DNA from: an uncultured Neisseriaceae bacterium
GTDB taxonomy: Bacteria; Pseudomonadota; Gammaproteobacteria; Burkholderiales; UBA11063
Length of the DNA: 11,644 nt
Assembly (NCBI GenBank): GCA_937952895.1
Contig: CALFYC010000232.1
Location: forward strand, 1 to 11,644
Direction of reading: 5' to 3'
How positions within the stretch are numbered: position 1 is the stretch's first letter; each line of letters starts with the position of its first letter. Made by a program: the position numbers and the translations under genes. This document shows, in pieces, positions 1 through 6,647 of this stretch. Under the pieces are notes generated by a model. The model saw nothing but the letters and a program-made list of their open reading frames with translations, made no database searches and was not told the origin of the DNA.

Positions 1-25
1 GTTCAGACGTGTGCTCTTCCGATCT
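1..25. other. Illumina sequencing-adapter remnant at contig end
   Basis: The first 25 bases match the 3' end of the Illumina TruSeq read-2 adapter; bases 6-25 read GACGTGTGCTCTTCCGATCT. This is a library artefact left untrimmed at the contig edge. Genomic sequence starts at about base 26. Confidence 0.97.
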
Positions 26-51
26 AATTTGTATGGAACATAATTACTGAT

Positions 52-76
52 CTAAAAATAAATTTTCTATTTTTAG
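52..76. repeat. AT-only perfect inverted repeat
   Basis: CTAAAAATA (52-60) and TATTTTTAG (68-76) are perfect complements around a 7-base loop. The stem has only one G-C pair, so it is weak as RNA. It could end an upstream transcript lost beyond the contig edge, or be chance in AT-rich DNA. The rest of 26-192 shows no gene or other clear signal. Confidence 0.25.
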
Positions 77-192
77 TAAACGATATGTAATTCAAAGGTT
101 GATCTCTCTATTCAAGTCTTGTTTTAAAAGATTAAATTCTTTATATGATTTATACTTTTTTTTGCATATTTAGCAAGAAGATTAAATTTAAG

Positions 193-222
193 TTGACACA
201 TTACCTTAAATTTTGCTAAAAT
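193..222 (+). promoter_or_regulatory. Strong sigma70-type promoter of the tRNA-tuf operon
   Basis: A perfect -35 TTGACA (193-198) is followed after 18 bases by -10 TAAAAT (217-222). TG at 214-215 makes it an extended -10. The bases just after the -10 (CGCC at 224-227) are G+C-rich in an AT-rich setting, as in stable-RNA promoters under stringent control. That control is inferred from the promoter type. Transcription would start near 229-231, about 14 bases before tRNA-Tyr. No other promoter is evident before tuf, so the three tRNAs and tuf are probably one transcript. Confidence 0.85.
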
Positions 223-243
223 TCGCCTCTCTACTTGCTTAAT

Positions 244-329
244 GGAGAGGTTACCCAAGCGGCCAACGGGTCCGGACTGTAAATCCGGCGGTTCTACCTT
301 CGCAGGTTCGAATCCTGCCCTCTCCACCA
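244..329 (+). tRNA. tRNA-Tyr (anticodon GTA)
   Basis: This is a class II tRNA with a long variable arm. The acceptor stem GGAGAGG (244-250) pairs with CCTCTCC (319-325), followed by discriminator A and an encoded CCA (327-329). The anticodon stem CCGGA/TCCGG encloses loop CTGTAAA with anticodon GTA at 279-281. The T loop TTCGAAT is intact. It is first of three tRNAs ahead of tuf, matching the Tyr-Gly-Thr-tuf order known in gamma- and betaproteobacteria. Confidence 0.97.
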
Positions 330-395
330 CTTGGAGAGAAATGTAGAATTTAATAAAGTGCTTTAAGTAACTGATTTATAGAATTTATGATTATT

Positions 396-469
396 GCGGG
401 AGTAGCTTAGTGGTAAAGCTGAAGCCTTCCAAGCTTAAGATGAGGGTTCGATTCCCTTCTCCCGCTCCA
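396..469 (+). tRNA. tRNA-Gly (anticodon TCC)
   Basis: Acceptor GCGGGAG (396-402) pairs with CTCCCGC (459-465), followed by discriminator T and encoded CCA (467-469). The anticodon loop CTTCCAA holds TCC at 428-430. The outermost anticodon-stem pair (421 with 437) is a G-A mismatch, and the T stem closes with a G-T wobble. Otherwise the cloverleaf is normal. It lies 66 bases after tRNA-Tyr. Confidence 0.96.
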
Positions 470-491
470 TTTTAGAATATTTAAATACAGA

Positions 492-567
<76 letters not shown>

Positions 568-608
568 CTGGGCTTGTAAAATTTTCACCTTTTTTAGGAG
601 CAATTGAT

Positions 609-1799
609 ATGTCAAAAGGAAAGTTTGAACGTAATAAACCGCATGTGAATGTAGGAACAATTGGTCACGTGGATCACGGTAAAACCACGTTAACAGCGGC
701 AATTACAACTATTCTATCGAAAAAATTTGGTGGCGAAGCTAAAGGTTATGATCAAATTGATAGCGCCCCTGAAGAAAAAGCACGTGGTATTACAATTAAT
801 ACCGCTCACGTAGAATATGAAACTGAAACTCGTCACTATGCCCACGTTGATTGTCCAGGACATGCTGACTATATCAAAAACATGATTACTGGAGCTGCTC
901 AAATGGATGGAGCAATCCTAGTTGTTGCCGCATCTGATGGTCCAATGCCACAAACTCGTGAACATATCTTATTGGCTCACCAAGTAGGTGTTCCATATAT
1001 CGTAGTATTTTTAAATAAATGCGATATGGTTGATGATGAAGAATTATTAGAGCTAGTAGAAATGGAAGTTAGAGAATTATTAAGTAAGTATGACTTCCCT
1101 GGTGATGATACACCAATTATTCGTGGTTCAGCTCTAAAAGCTTTAGAAGGTGATTCTGGTCCTCTAGGTGAACCTGCAATATTTAATCTTGCAGCTGCAT
1201 TAGATTCATATATTCCATTACCAGAGCGTGCTATCGATGGTTCATTCTTAATGCCGGTTGAAGATGTATTCTCAATTTCAGGTCGTGGAACAGTAGTAAC
1301 AGGACGAGTAGAACGTGGAATTATCAAAGTTGGTGAAGAAATTGAAATTGTTGGTTTAAAAGCAACTCAAAAAACTACTTGCACTGGCGTTGAAATGTTC
1401 AGAAAATTATTAGATCAAGGTCAAGCCGGAGATAATTTAGGTTTATTATTACGTGGAACTAAACGTGAAGACGTTGAACGTGGTCAAGTATTAGCGAAGC
1501 CAGGTTCTATTACTCCACATACTAAGTTTGAAGCAGAAATTTATGTATTGTCTAAAGATGAAGGTGGTCGTCATACACCATTTTTCAGTAACTATCGTCC
1601 ACAGTTCTATTTTAGAACAACTGACGTAACTGGAGCTGTTACATTACCTGCTGGTGTTGAAATGGTTATGCCGGGTGATAATGTGCGTATTAATGTAGAA
1701 TTAATCGCTCCTATCGCTATGGAAGAAAGTTTACGTTTTGCTATCCGTGAAGGTGGTAGAACTGTAGGGGCTGGCGTTATCTCTAAGATATTAGCTTAA
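609..1799 (+). CDS. tuf: Elongation factor Tu
   Basis: EF-Tu is the GTPase that brings aminoacyl-tRNA to the ribosomal A site in the cytoplasm. The protein is 396 residues, the normal length. The G domain shows GHVDHGKT (19-26), the switch I threonine T62 in RGITINT, DCPGH (81-85) with catalytic H85, NKCD (136-139) and SAL (174-176). Domains 2 and 3 follow without breaks, ending VGAGVISKILA. The frame is open upstream to 558, but that would overlap tRNA-Thr. ATG at 609 has AGGAG (596-600) at 8-base spacing and begins MSKGKFERNKPHVNVGTIGH, as in the family. It sits behind three tRNAs as tufB does, yet is followed by rpsJ as tufA is. The sequence is clearly beta-like (DSYIPLPERAIDGSFLMP). Confidence 0.98.
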   Translation: MSKGKFERNKPHVNVGTIGHVDHGKTTLTAAITTILSKKFGGEAKGYDQIDSAPEEKARGITINTAHVEYETETRHYAHVDCPGHADYIKNMITGAAQMDGAILVVAASDGPMPQTREHILLAHQVGVPYIVVFLNKCDMVDDEELLELVEMEVRELLSKYDFPGDDTPIIRGSALKALEGDSGPLGEPAIFNLAAALDSYIPLPERAIDGSFLMPVEDVFSISGRGTVVTGRVERGIIKVGEEIEIVGLKATQKTTCTGVEMFRKLLDQGQAGDNLGLLLRGTKREDVERGQVLAKPGSITPHTKFEAEIYVLSKDEGGRHTPFFSNYRPQFYFRTTDVTGAVTLPAGVEMVMPGDNVRINVELIAPIAMEESLRFAIREGGRTVGAGVISKILA

Positions 1800-1827
1800 A
1801 GATTTATTTTAAAGGAAATAGCATATT

Positions 1828-2139
1828 ATGCAAAAACAAAATATTCGTATTCGCTTAAAAGGATATGACCATGTCCTTATTGATAAATCAGCTGAAGAAA
1901 TCGTTGAAACAGCAAAACGGACTGGAGCAATGGTAAAAGGCCCAATTCCTTTACCAACTAAAAAAGAACGTTTTGATATTCTGCGCTCTCCTCATGTGAA
2001 TAAAGCCTCACGTGATCAACTGGAAATTAGAACACATTTAAGATTAATGGAAATTATTGAACCTTCAGATAGAACAATTGACGCTCTTATGAAACTTGAT
2101 CTACCTGCTGGTGTTGATGTTGAAATTAAACTTCAATAA
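1828..2139 (+). CDS. rpsJ: Small ribosomal subunit protein S10
   Basis: S10 is a protein of the 30S subunit head; as NusE it also works in transcription antitermination with NusB. The protein is 103 residues, full length, with the family stretches IRIRLKGYDH, VKGPIPLPTK, RSPHVNK and EIRTHLRLMEI, ending in DLPAGVDVEIKLQ. ATG at 1828 has AAGGA (1812-1816) upstream. It lies 28 bases after tuf with no promoter between, so it is probably read from the tRNA-tuf promoter. Normally rpsJ opens the large S10 operon with rplC next. Here a terminator begins two bases after the stop codon and no other ribosomal gene follows. Confidence 0.97.
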   Translation: MQKQNIRIRLKGYDHVLIDKSAEEIVETAKRTGAMVKGPIPLPTKKERFDILRSPHVNKASRDQLEIRTHLRLMEIIEPSDRTIDALMKLDLPAGVDVEIKLQ

Positions 2140-2141
2140 GC

Positions 2142-2167
2142 AAAAGGTGCCAAATGGCACCTTTTTT
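2142..2167. terminator. Intrinsic terminator, probably bidirectional
   Basis: GGTGCC (2146-2151) pairs with GGCACC (2156-2161) around loop AAAT. The stem can extend through AAAA (2142-2145) with TTTT (2162-2165), and a run of six T follows on the plus strand. It ends the tRNA-tuf-rpsJ transcript. On the minus strand the flanking A run gives four T after the stem, so it may also stop the convergent gene whose stop codon is at 2186. Confidence 0.9.
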
Positions 2168-2185
2168 AATTTCCCTAATTCAAAA

Positions 2186-2665
2186 TCACGGATTTGAAAA
2201 CTTTATGCTACCATCATCAAAACTAATGCTTTTTGCAAGATCTGAATCTCCTTGATAAAAATAAACTTTTGGACATTCCGAAATATCATACCTTGAAATA
2301 TAGTTTGTATACTTATACTCTAAATCACCTTTTATTGAATGTAATTTAATAATTCCTTGCGAAAGTCTAGCATGTGTTGTATAGTCTATCATCAAAGCTG
2401 GATCTCCAGCATTAATTACACATGGACCATTCTTTGCCTCTGAACAAGATTTCGCATTTGTAAAGTAAACATTTCCATCTCCATAAAATGGCCCATCTCC
2501 AGGTGGCATAAGATTTTTATCTTCATTATCAAACGAAATTGTCCAAGAATCACTAGAGTTATTCGTAATTGCCCTACCTTCACATGTCGCATAGCTACTT
2601 AATGGAATATTCAGTATTAATCCGCCCCATATGCATAATTGAGTAATTTTTATTAGTTTTTTCAT
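2186..2665 (-). CDS. Unrecognised secreted protein under a Fur-type operator
   Basis: I do not recognise the family. The 159-residue product starts MKKLIKITQLCIWGG and has a typical Sec signal peptide: two lysines, a hydrophobic core, and a likely cut after SSYA (residue 26). The mature part is about 133 residues, polar, rich in Asn, Ser, Asp and Gly, with no membrane segment. Four cysteines (28, 74, 82, 131) could form two disulfides in the periplasm or outside the cell. The Ser/Thr- and Asn-rich strand-like stretches suggest a small beta fold, which is only an inference. The frame opens upstream to 2731, but that start lies beyond the Fur box and promoter. ATG at 2665 has AAGGA at 2671-2675. 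It is a single-gene unit ending at the shared terminator. Iron-repressed expression is inferred from the operator. Confidence 0.8.
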   Translation of the reverse strand: MKKLIKITQLCIWGGLILNIPLSSYATCEGRAITNNSSDSWTISFDNEDKNLMPPGDGPFYGDGNVYFTNAKSCSEAKNGPCVINAGDPALMIDYTTHARLSQGIIKLHSIKGDLEYKYTNYISRYDISECPKVYFYQGDSDLAKSISFDDGSIKFSNP

Positions 2666-2698
2666 ATTTTTCCTTTTTAATGTTTTAATAAAGTACTT

Positions 2699-2728
2699 AT
2701 TATAAACGATAATGAGACTCATTCTCAA
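2699..2728 (-). promoter_or_regulatory. Sigma70-type promoter of the secreted-protein gene
   Basis: On the minus strand, -35 TTGAGA (2728 to 2723, five of six consensus bases) is followed after 18 bases by a perfect -10 TATAAT (2704 to 2699). Transcription would start near 2692, giving a leader of about 27 bases before the ATG at 2665. The Fur box fills the spacer and overlaps the -35. Confidence 0.75.
2708..2726. promoter_or_regulatory. Fur box (ferric uptake regulator operator)
   Basis: GATAATGAGACTCATTCTC matches the classic 19-base Fur consensus GATAATGATAATCATTATC at 16 positions by direct comparison. The palindromic core AATGAG/CTCATT is perfect. It sits between, and partly over, the -35 and -10 of the gene starting at 2665, where a bound Fur dimer would block RNA polymerase. 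Fur itself is not in the window, so iron repression is inferred. Confidence 0.75.
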
Positions 2729-2926
2729 CATATTTTTAATAAAAATCTAATTTATTTATGAAATTTGCAGAAAACTTTAATAAATATCAAGAATAACATT
2801 TGAAAATATCAATTATCCTTGCAAATAGTTTGAATAGACCAAAACAAATAAATTTAACCAGATACATTTAAAGTTATAGAAATCTTTGAATCATTGCTAT
2901 GGATATTTACACTAATTATGATAAAT

Positions 2927-3622
2927 CTATTTGAAAGTATTAATCCAAGCTTCAAGAAATAGTTGAGATTTTTTTGCTAATTGTGATGCATATTTCTTCG
3001 TATCATTTCTTAATTCTTTCAAATTAATCTGATTATGCAAAATTTCTGAACTATGACCAATAAACCATCTCTCCATCCCAAGTTCAGTAATTTCTGGATG
3101 AAACTGTATTGCCAAAACATGATTATTAATAGTAAAAGCTTGATTAGGATATAAAGAACTAGAGGCATGCAAAATCGCATTATTGGGTAACTCAAAAGTA
3201 TCACCATGCCAGTGTAATACTTTAGTATCAGCTAAATGTTTAAAATAGGCACTTTGATAATTATGGAAAAATTTTAAACTTGACCACCCAATTTCTTTGA
3301 TATGTCCTTTATATACGCGCGCTCCCATAGCTGATGCAATAAGTTGCGCCCCTAAACAAACACCAAGAGTCGGTAATTTATTTGTTATACGCTTTTTAAT
3401 AATTAATTTCTCTGTAATTAAAAATGGATAATCTGCTTCATCATAAACTCCAATAGGTCCACCTAATATAATAAGTAAATCAGGCTCATCCTTATCAATT
3501 ACACTTAAATCATTATATCCTGCATCAAAATATCTGATTATAAAATTTTTACCAATAACTTCTTGCCATGAACCTAAATCTTCAAAAGCAACATGCCTTA
3601 TTACATAAGCAAACTTAGTCAT
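2927..3622 (-). CDS. Stand-alone class I glutamine amidotransferase (GuaA N-domain-like)
   Basis: This family hydrolyses glutamine to glutamate and passes ammonia to a partner, or cleaves related gamma-glutamyl substrates. The 231-residue protein has the full triad: nucleophile C89 in GVCLGAQ, with H175 and E177 in FHPEIT. It also has the oxyanion-type LGGPIGVYD (53-61). It resembles the amidotransferase half of GMP synthase, but the ATP-pyrophosphatase and dimerisation domains are absent and nothing continues downstream, so it is not guaA. The C-terminal 50 residues after the triad are helical-looking. It lies 32 bases after guaB and is probably the last gene of that operon. The acceptor substrate is unknown; gamma-glutamyl hydrolase activity is an alternative. 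No clear terminator follows. Confidence 0.85.
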   Translation of the reverse strand: MTKFAYVIRHVAFEDLGSWQEVIGKNFIIRYFDAGYNDLSVIDKDEPDLLIILGGPIGVYDEADYPFLITEKLIIKKRITNKLPTLGVCLGAQLIASAMGARVYKGHIKEIGWSSLKFFHNYQSAYFKHLADTKVLHWHGDTFELPNNAILHASSSLYPNQAFTINNHVLAIQFHPEITELGMERWFIGHSSEILHNQINLKELRNDTKKYASQLAKKSQLFLEAWINTFK

Positions 3623-3654
3623 ATTACCACATTCTCAGATATTAAAAATTATGC

Positions 3655-5118
3655 TTAACCAATATTATAATTAGGAGCTTCTTTAGTAATTTGCACATCA
3701 TGAACATGCGACTCTTTAATTCCTGAAGCGGTAATCTCAACAAACTGGGCATTATTATGCATCTCATCCACTGAATTAGTCCCCATATATCCCATAGCAG
3801 ATCTTAAACCACCCAGCAACTGATGCACAACACTTGATAATGAGCCTTTAAATGGAACTCGTCCTTCAATACCTTCTGGAACTAATTTATTTGCATCATT
3901 ATCTAAATCTTGAAAATAACGATCTGCTGAACCTTTACTCATAGCACCTAACGAACCCATACCACGATATGATTTATAACTTCGCCCATGATATAGTTCA
4001 ATTTCTCCTGGCGACTCATCAGTTCCTGCAAACATACTACCTAACATAACTGAAGATGCCCCAGCTGCGATAGCTTTAGCCACATCACCTGAAAATCTAA
4101 TCCCACCATCCGCAATTACGGGAATTCCGGAACCGATTAAATGTTGTGCCACATTATTAATCGCACTTAATTGAGCAACACCAACTCCGGCTACAATTCT
4201 TGTAGTACAAATTGAACCAGGACCAATTCCTACTTTTACTGCATCAGCACCAGCTTCAATTAAAGCCTGAGCAGCTTCAGCTGTTACAATATTTCCAGCA
4301 ATTACATCTATATGTGGATAATTTTGTTTAACCCATCGAACTCTTTCAATAACTCCATGTGAATGACCATGTGCCGTATCAACTATAATCACATCCACAT
4401 TCGCTTCTGCTAAAAGCTTTACCCGCTCTTTTGTGTCCCCAGCAACACCAACAGCTGCACCAACTCGTAACTGACCATATTCATCTTTGTTCGCATTTGG
4501 AAAAATAATATTTTTAGTTAAATCTTTAACAGTAATTAAACCCCTTAGCTCAAATTTATCATTTACTAATAATACTCGTTCAATTTTATTTTTATGCATT
4601 AATTCACGCGCATGATCAATTGAACTTCCTTCTGGAATAGTAACCAATCTATCCTTTTGCGTCATAATGTTTTTTATTGGTTGATCCAAATTTTCTTCAA
4701 AACGAATATCTCGATTAGTAATAATTCCAACTAATTTGCCATTATCAATAACCGGAACTCCTGAAATTTTACGCTTTCGCTTAATTTCAAGTAGCTCACG
4801 CACAGTAATATTTGGGTCAACACTAATTGGGTCTTTTACAATCCCAGATTCATGACGCTTTACAATAGAAACCAAGTTAGCCTGAGTTTTTGGTGTCATA
4901 TTTTTATGAATAATTCCAATTCCACCTTCTTGGGCTAAAGCAATTGCCATTCTAAATTCAGTAACTGTATCCATCGGTGCTGATATTAATGGAATATTTA
5001 ATGTTAAATTCTTAGTCAATTTAGTTTTAATACTAACATCTTTAGGTAATACTTTTGAATACCCAGGAACCAATAAAACATCATCAAAGGTATAGGTCTT
5101 TTGAATTATATTTAACAT
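3655..5118 (-). CDS. guaB: Inosine-5'-monophosphate dehydrogenase
   Basis: IMPDH oxidises IMP to XMP with NAD+, the committed step to guanine nucleotides. The 487-residue protein is full length. The N-terminal barrel begins with YTFDDVLLVPGYS and ISAPMDTVTE. Two CBS domains at about 94-150 and 155-204 form the regulatory Bateman module that binds adenine or guanine nucleotides. The catalytic loop GIGPGSICTTR has nucleophile C304, and the flap region GAMSKGSADRYFQ carries the Arg-Tyr pair. ATG at 5118 fits the family start. A modest GAAGAG lies just upstream. The gene begins 28 bases after nrdR with no evident promoter of its own, and the usual partner guaA does not follow. Confidence 0.97.
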   Translation of the reverse strand: MLNIIQKTYTFDDVLLVPGYSKVLPKDVSIKTKLTKNLTLNIPLISAPMDTVTEFRMAIALAQEGGIGIIHKNMTPKTQANLVSIVKRHESGIVKDPISVDPNITVRELLEIKRKRKISGVPVIDNGKLVGIITNRDIRFEENLDQPIKNIMTQKDRLVTIPEGSSIDHARELMHKNKIERVLLVNDKFELRGLITVKDLTKNIIFPNANKDEYGQLRVGAAVGVAGDTKERVKLLAEANVDVIIVDTAHGHSHGVIERVRWVKQNYPHIDVIAGNIVTAEAAQALIEAGADAVKVGIGPGSICTTRIVAGVGVAQLSAINNVAQHLIGSGIPVIADGGIRFSGDVAKAIAAGASSVMLGSMFAGTDESPGEIELYHGRSYKSYRGMGSLGAMSKGSADRYFQDLDNDANKLVPEGIEGRVPFKGSLSSVVHQLLGGLRSAMGYMGTNSVDEMHNNAQFVEITASGIKESHVHDVQITKEAPNYNIG

Positions 5119-5146
5119 TACTCTTCTTTCTAAAGCTACTTATTAA

Positions 5147-5608
5147 CTACATATTATCGGTGTTTGCTACCTGTTCAATAATCTCACTAAAATCAGTTAC
5201 ATCCTTAAAGCTTCTATAAATTGAAGCAAAGCGAATATATGCCACTTTGTCTAATTTGGCTAACTCCTGCATTACCATATCACCAATCATTCTACTATGG
5301 ATTTCACGCTCTCCCAAACCTAGAATTTTTTGTCTAACAGCATCAATTGCTTCATCAACTAAAATAGCAGATACAGGACGCTTATGCAAAGCTTTAATAA
5401 AACTACTACGAATTTTCTCTTCTTTAAACTCTTCACGAATTCCAATAGCTTTAACCACAGTTGGCATTTGTAGTTCAATACTTTCCAAAGTATTGAAACG
5501 TTTATCACAATTAGAACATTTACGCCTTCGTTTAATTGTAAGTTTATCCTCACTAATTCGCGTATCAATCACTTGCGTATCTTCAAAGTTACAGAATATA
5601 CATTTCAT
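5147..5608 (-). CDS. nrdR: Transcriptional repressor NrdR
   Basis: NrdR is the nucleotide-sensing repressor of ribonucleotide reductase genes. The 153-residue protein has the N-terminal zinc ribbon, CxxC at 3-6 and 31-34, with the basic KRRRKC stretch between used for DNA contact. An ATP-cone (about 49-139) containing VVKAIGIREEF and YIRFASIYRSF follows. Length and motifs match the family. The start is strongly supported by AAGGAG (5621 to 5616) at 7-base spacing. This ribosome site lies inside the last two codons of glyQ, with only four bases between the genes, suggesting translational coupling. No NrdR box pair was found in the window, so its targets lie elsewhere. Confidence 0.96.
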   Translation of the reverse strand: MKCIFCNFEDTQVIDTRISEDKLTIKRRRKCSNCDKRFNTLESIELQMPTVVKAIGIREEFKEEKIRSSFIKALHKRPVSAILVDEAIDAVRQKILGLGEREIHSRMIGDMVMQELAKLDKVAYIRFASIYRSFKDVTDFSEIIEQVANTDNM

Positions 5609-5612
5609 AGTA

Positions 5613-6521
5613 CTACTCCTTAAGTAGTGGAAATCCTAAAGCCTCTCGCGATGCATAATAGCGTTCTGCTACTTGTTTGGATAGTGTACGAATTCTACCA
5701 ATGTAACTGGCCCGCTCAGTAACTGAGATTGCATTTCTGGCATCTAATAAATTAAAACTATGTGCTGCAGCTAATATCATCTCATAGCCGGGTAACACTA
5801 AGTTATTTTCTAATAAACGTCCAGCTTCAGACTCATAATTAGCAAAAGCTTCAAATAATAACTTGGTATTACTAAATTCAAAATTATACTTTGATTGTTC
5901 AACTTCATTTTGGTGGAAGACATCACCATATTTCACAATTTTGCCATCTAAAGTTTTGGTCCATATCACATCATAAACATTGTCAACATCTTGTAAATAC
6001 ATTGCCAAACGTTCTAAACCATATGTAATTTCGCCAAGAACTGGATTACAATCTACCCCCCCAACCTGTTGAAAATAAGTAAATTGAGTAATTTCCATTC
6101 CATCTAGCCAGACTTCCCAACCCAAACCCCAAGCCCCAAGAGTAGGATTTTCCCAATTATCTTCAACAAAGCGGACATCATGCTTATTCAAATCAATGCC
6201 AATCTGAGTTAATGAGTTTAAATACAACTCTTGAATATTTTGGGGTGATGGTTTTAATGAAACCTGCAATTGGTAAAAATGTTGTAATCGGTTTGGACTA
6301 TCACCATAGCGCCCATCTTTTGGTCTACGTGATGGTTGCACATATACTGAAAACCATGGCTCTGGGCCAATACTTTTTAAAAAAGTCCCGGTATGAGAAG
6401 TTCCAGCACCCATTTCTTTATCAAATGGCTGTAAAATTACACAACCAATATTTGCCCAATAATTCTGTAGAGTTAAGATAATATTTTGAAAAGTTAAATT
6501 TTCTTTAGATTTTAACAACAT
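5613..6521 (-). CDS. glyQ: Glycine--tRNA ligase alpha subunit
   Basis: This is the catalytic alpha subunit of the bacterial alpha2beta2 glycyl-tRNA synthetase, which activates glycine and charges tRNA-Gly. The 302-residue protein is full length, with QPFDKEMGAGTSHTGTF (31-47), YVQPSRRPKDGRYG (60-73), FVEDNWENPTLGAWGLGWE (118-136) and QFTYFQQVGG (146-155). The GTSHTGTFLKSIGPEPW version is of beta type. The ATG at 6521 fits the family N terminus; its ribosome site is weak. The beta subunit gene glyS, normally directly downstream, is missing here; nrdR takes its place. Since the alpha subunit needs beta for tRNA binding, glyS must be elsewhere in the genome. Confidence 0.97.
   Translation of the reverse strand: MLLKSKENLTFQNIILTLQNYWANIGCVILQPFDKEMGAGTSHTGTFLKSIGPEPWFSVYVQPSRRPKDGRYGDSPNRLQHFYQLQVSLKPSPQNIQELYLNSLTQIGIDLNKHDVRFVEDNWENPTLGAWGLGWEVWLDGMEITQFTYFQQVGGVDCNPVLGEITYGLERLAMYLQDVDNVYDVIWTKTLDGKIVKYGDVFHQNEVEQSKYNFEFSNTKLLFEAFANYESEAGRLLENNLVLPGYEMILAAAHSFNLLDARNAISVTERASYIGRIRTLSKQVAERYYASREALGFPLLKE
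5616..5621 (-). promoter_or_regulatory. nrdR ribosome binding site within glyQ
   Basis: AAGGAG on the minus strand forms the last Lys and Glu codons of glyQ and stands 7 bases before the nrdR ATG. It fixes the nrdR start and suggests that ribosomes ending glyQ re-initiate on nrdR. Confidence 0.8.
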
Positions 6522-6551
6522 ATAGCACTTTATAAATTTAATGTAGACCTT

Positions 6552-6580
6552 ATTTTATCAAAAATTTGCAGTTTGTACAA
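6552..6580 (-). promoter_or_regulatory. Putative promoter of the glyQ-nrdR-guaB operon
   Basis: On the minus strand, TGATAAAAT (6560 to 6552) is an extended -10. A weak -35 TTGTAC (6580 to 6575) lies 17 bases upstream. Transcription would begin near 6545, about 24 bases before glyQ. The whole divergent spacer between glyQ and smpB is only 126 bases, so a promoter is expected here. Confidence 0.5.
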
Positions 6581-6603
6581 AAATAATATATTCAACACAA
6601 TTA

Positions 6604-6612
6604 TGCTAGAAT
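6604..6612 (+). promoter_or_regulatory. Putative extended -10 of the smpB-dxr operon
   Basis: TGCTAGAAT fits an extended -10 (TGn plus TAGAAT). No good -35 is seen 17 bases upstream (TAATAT), so the call rests on the -10 and on the position, 36 bases before smpB. Confidence 0.4.
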
Positions 6613-6647
6613 AATGCTATTAATTATCAATAGGCAATTTTAATAAA

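Noticed and set aside
226..250. Leader CCTCTC complementary to the tRNA-Tyr 5' end GAGAGG, a possible attenuation-like hairpin
   Set aside because: Transcription probably starts near 229-231, so half of the left arm would not be transcribed.
977..1327. Minus-strand open frame of 116 codons inside tuf
   Set aside because: It is antisense to a highly conserved gene, with no ribosome site or family features.
2666..2731. Longer start for the secreted protein at 2731
   Set aside because: The extension contains the Fur box, the promoter and the predicted transcription start, and it would bury the signal peptide.
5247..5627. Plus-strand open frame of 126 codons
   Set aside because: It lies opposite nrdR, has no recognisable protein features, and is a shadow of that gene.
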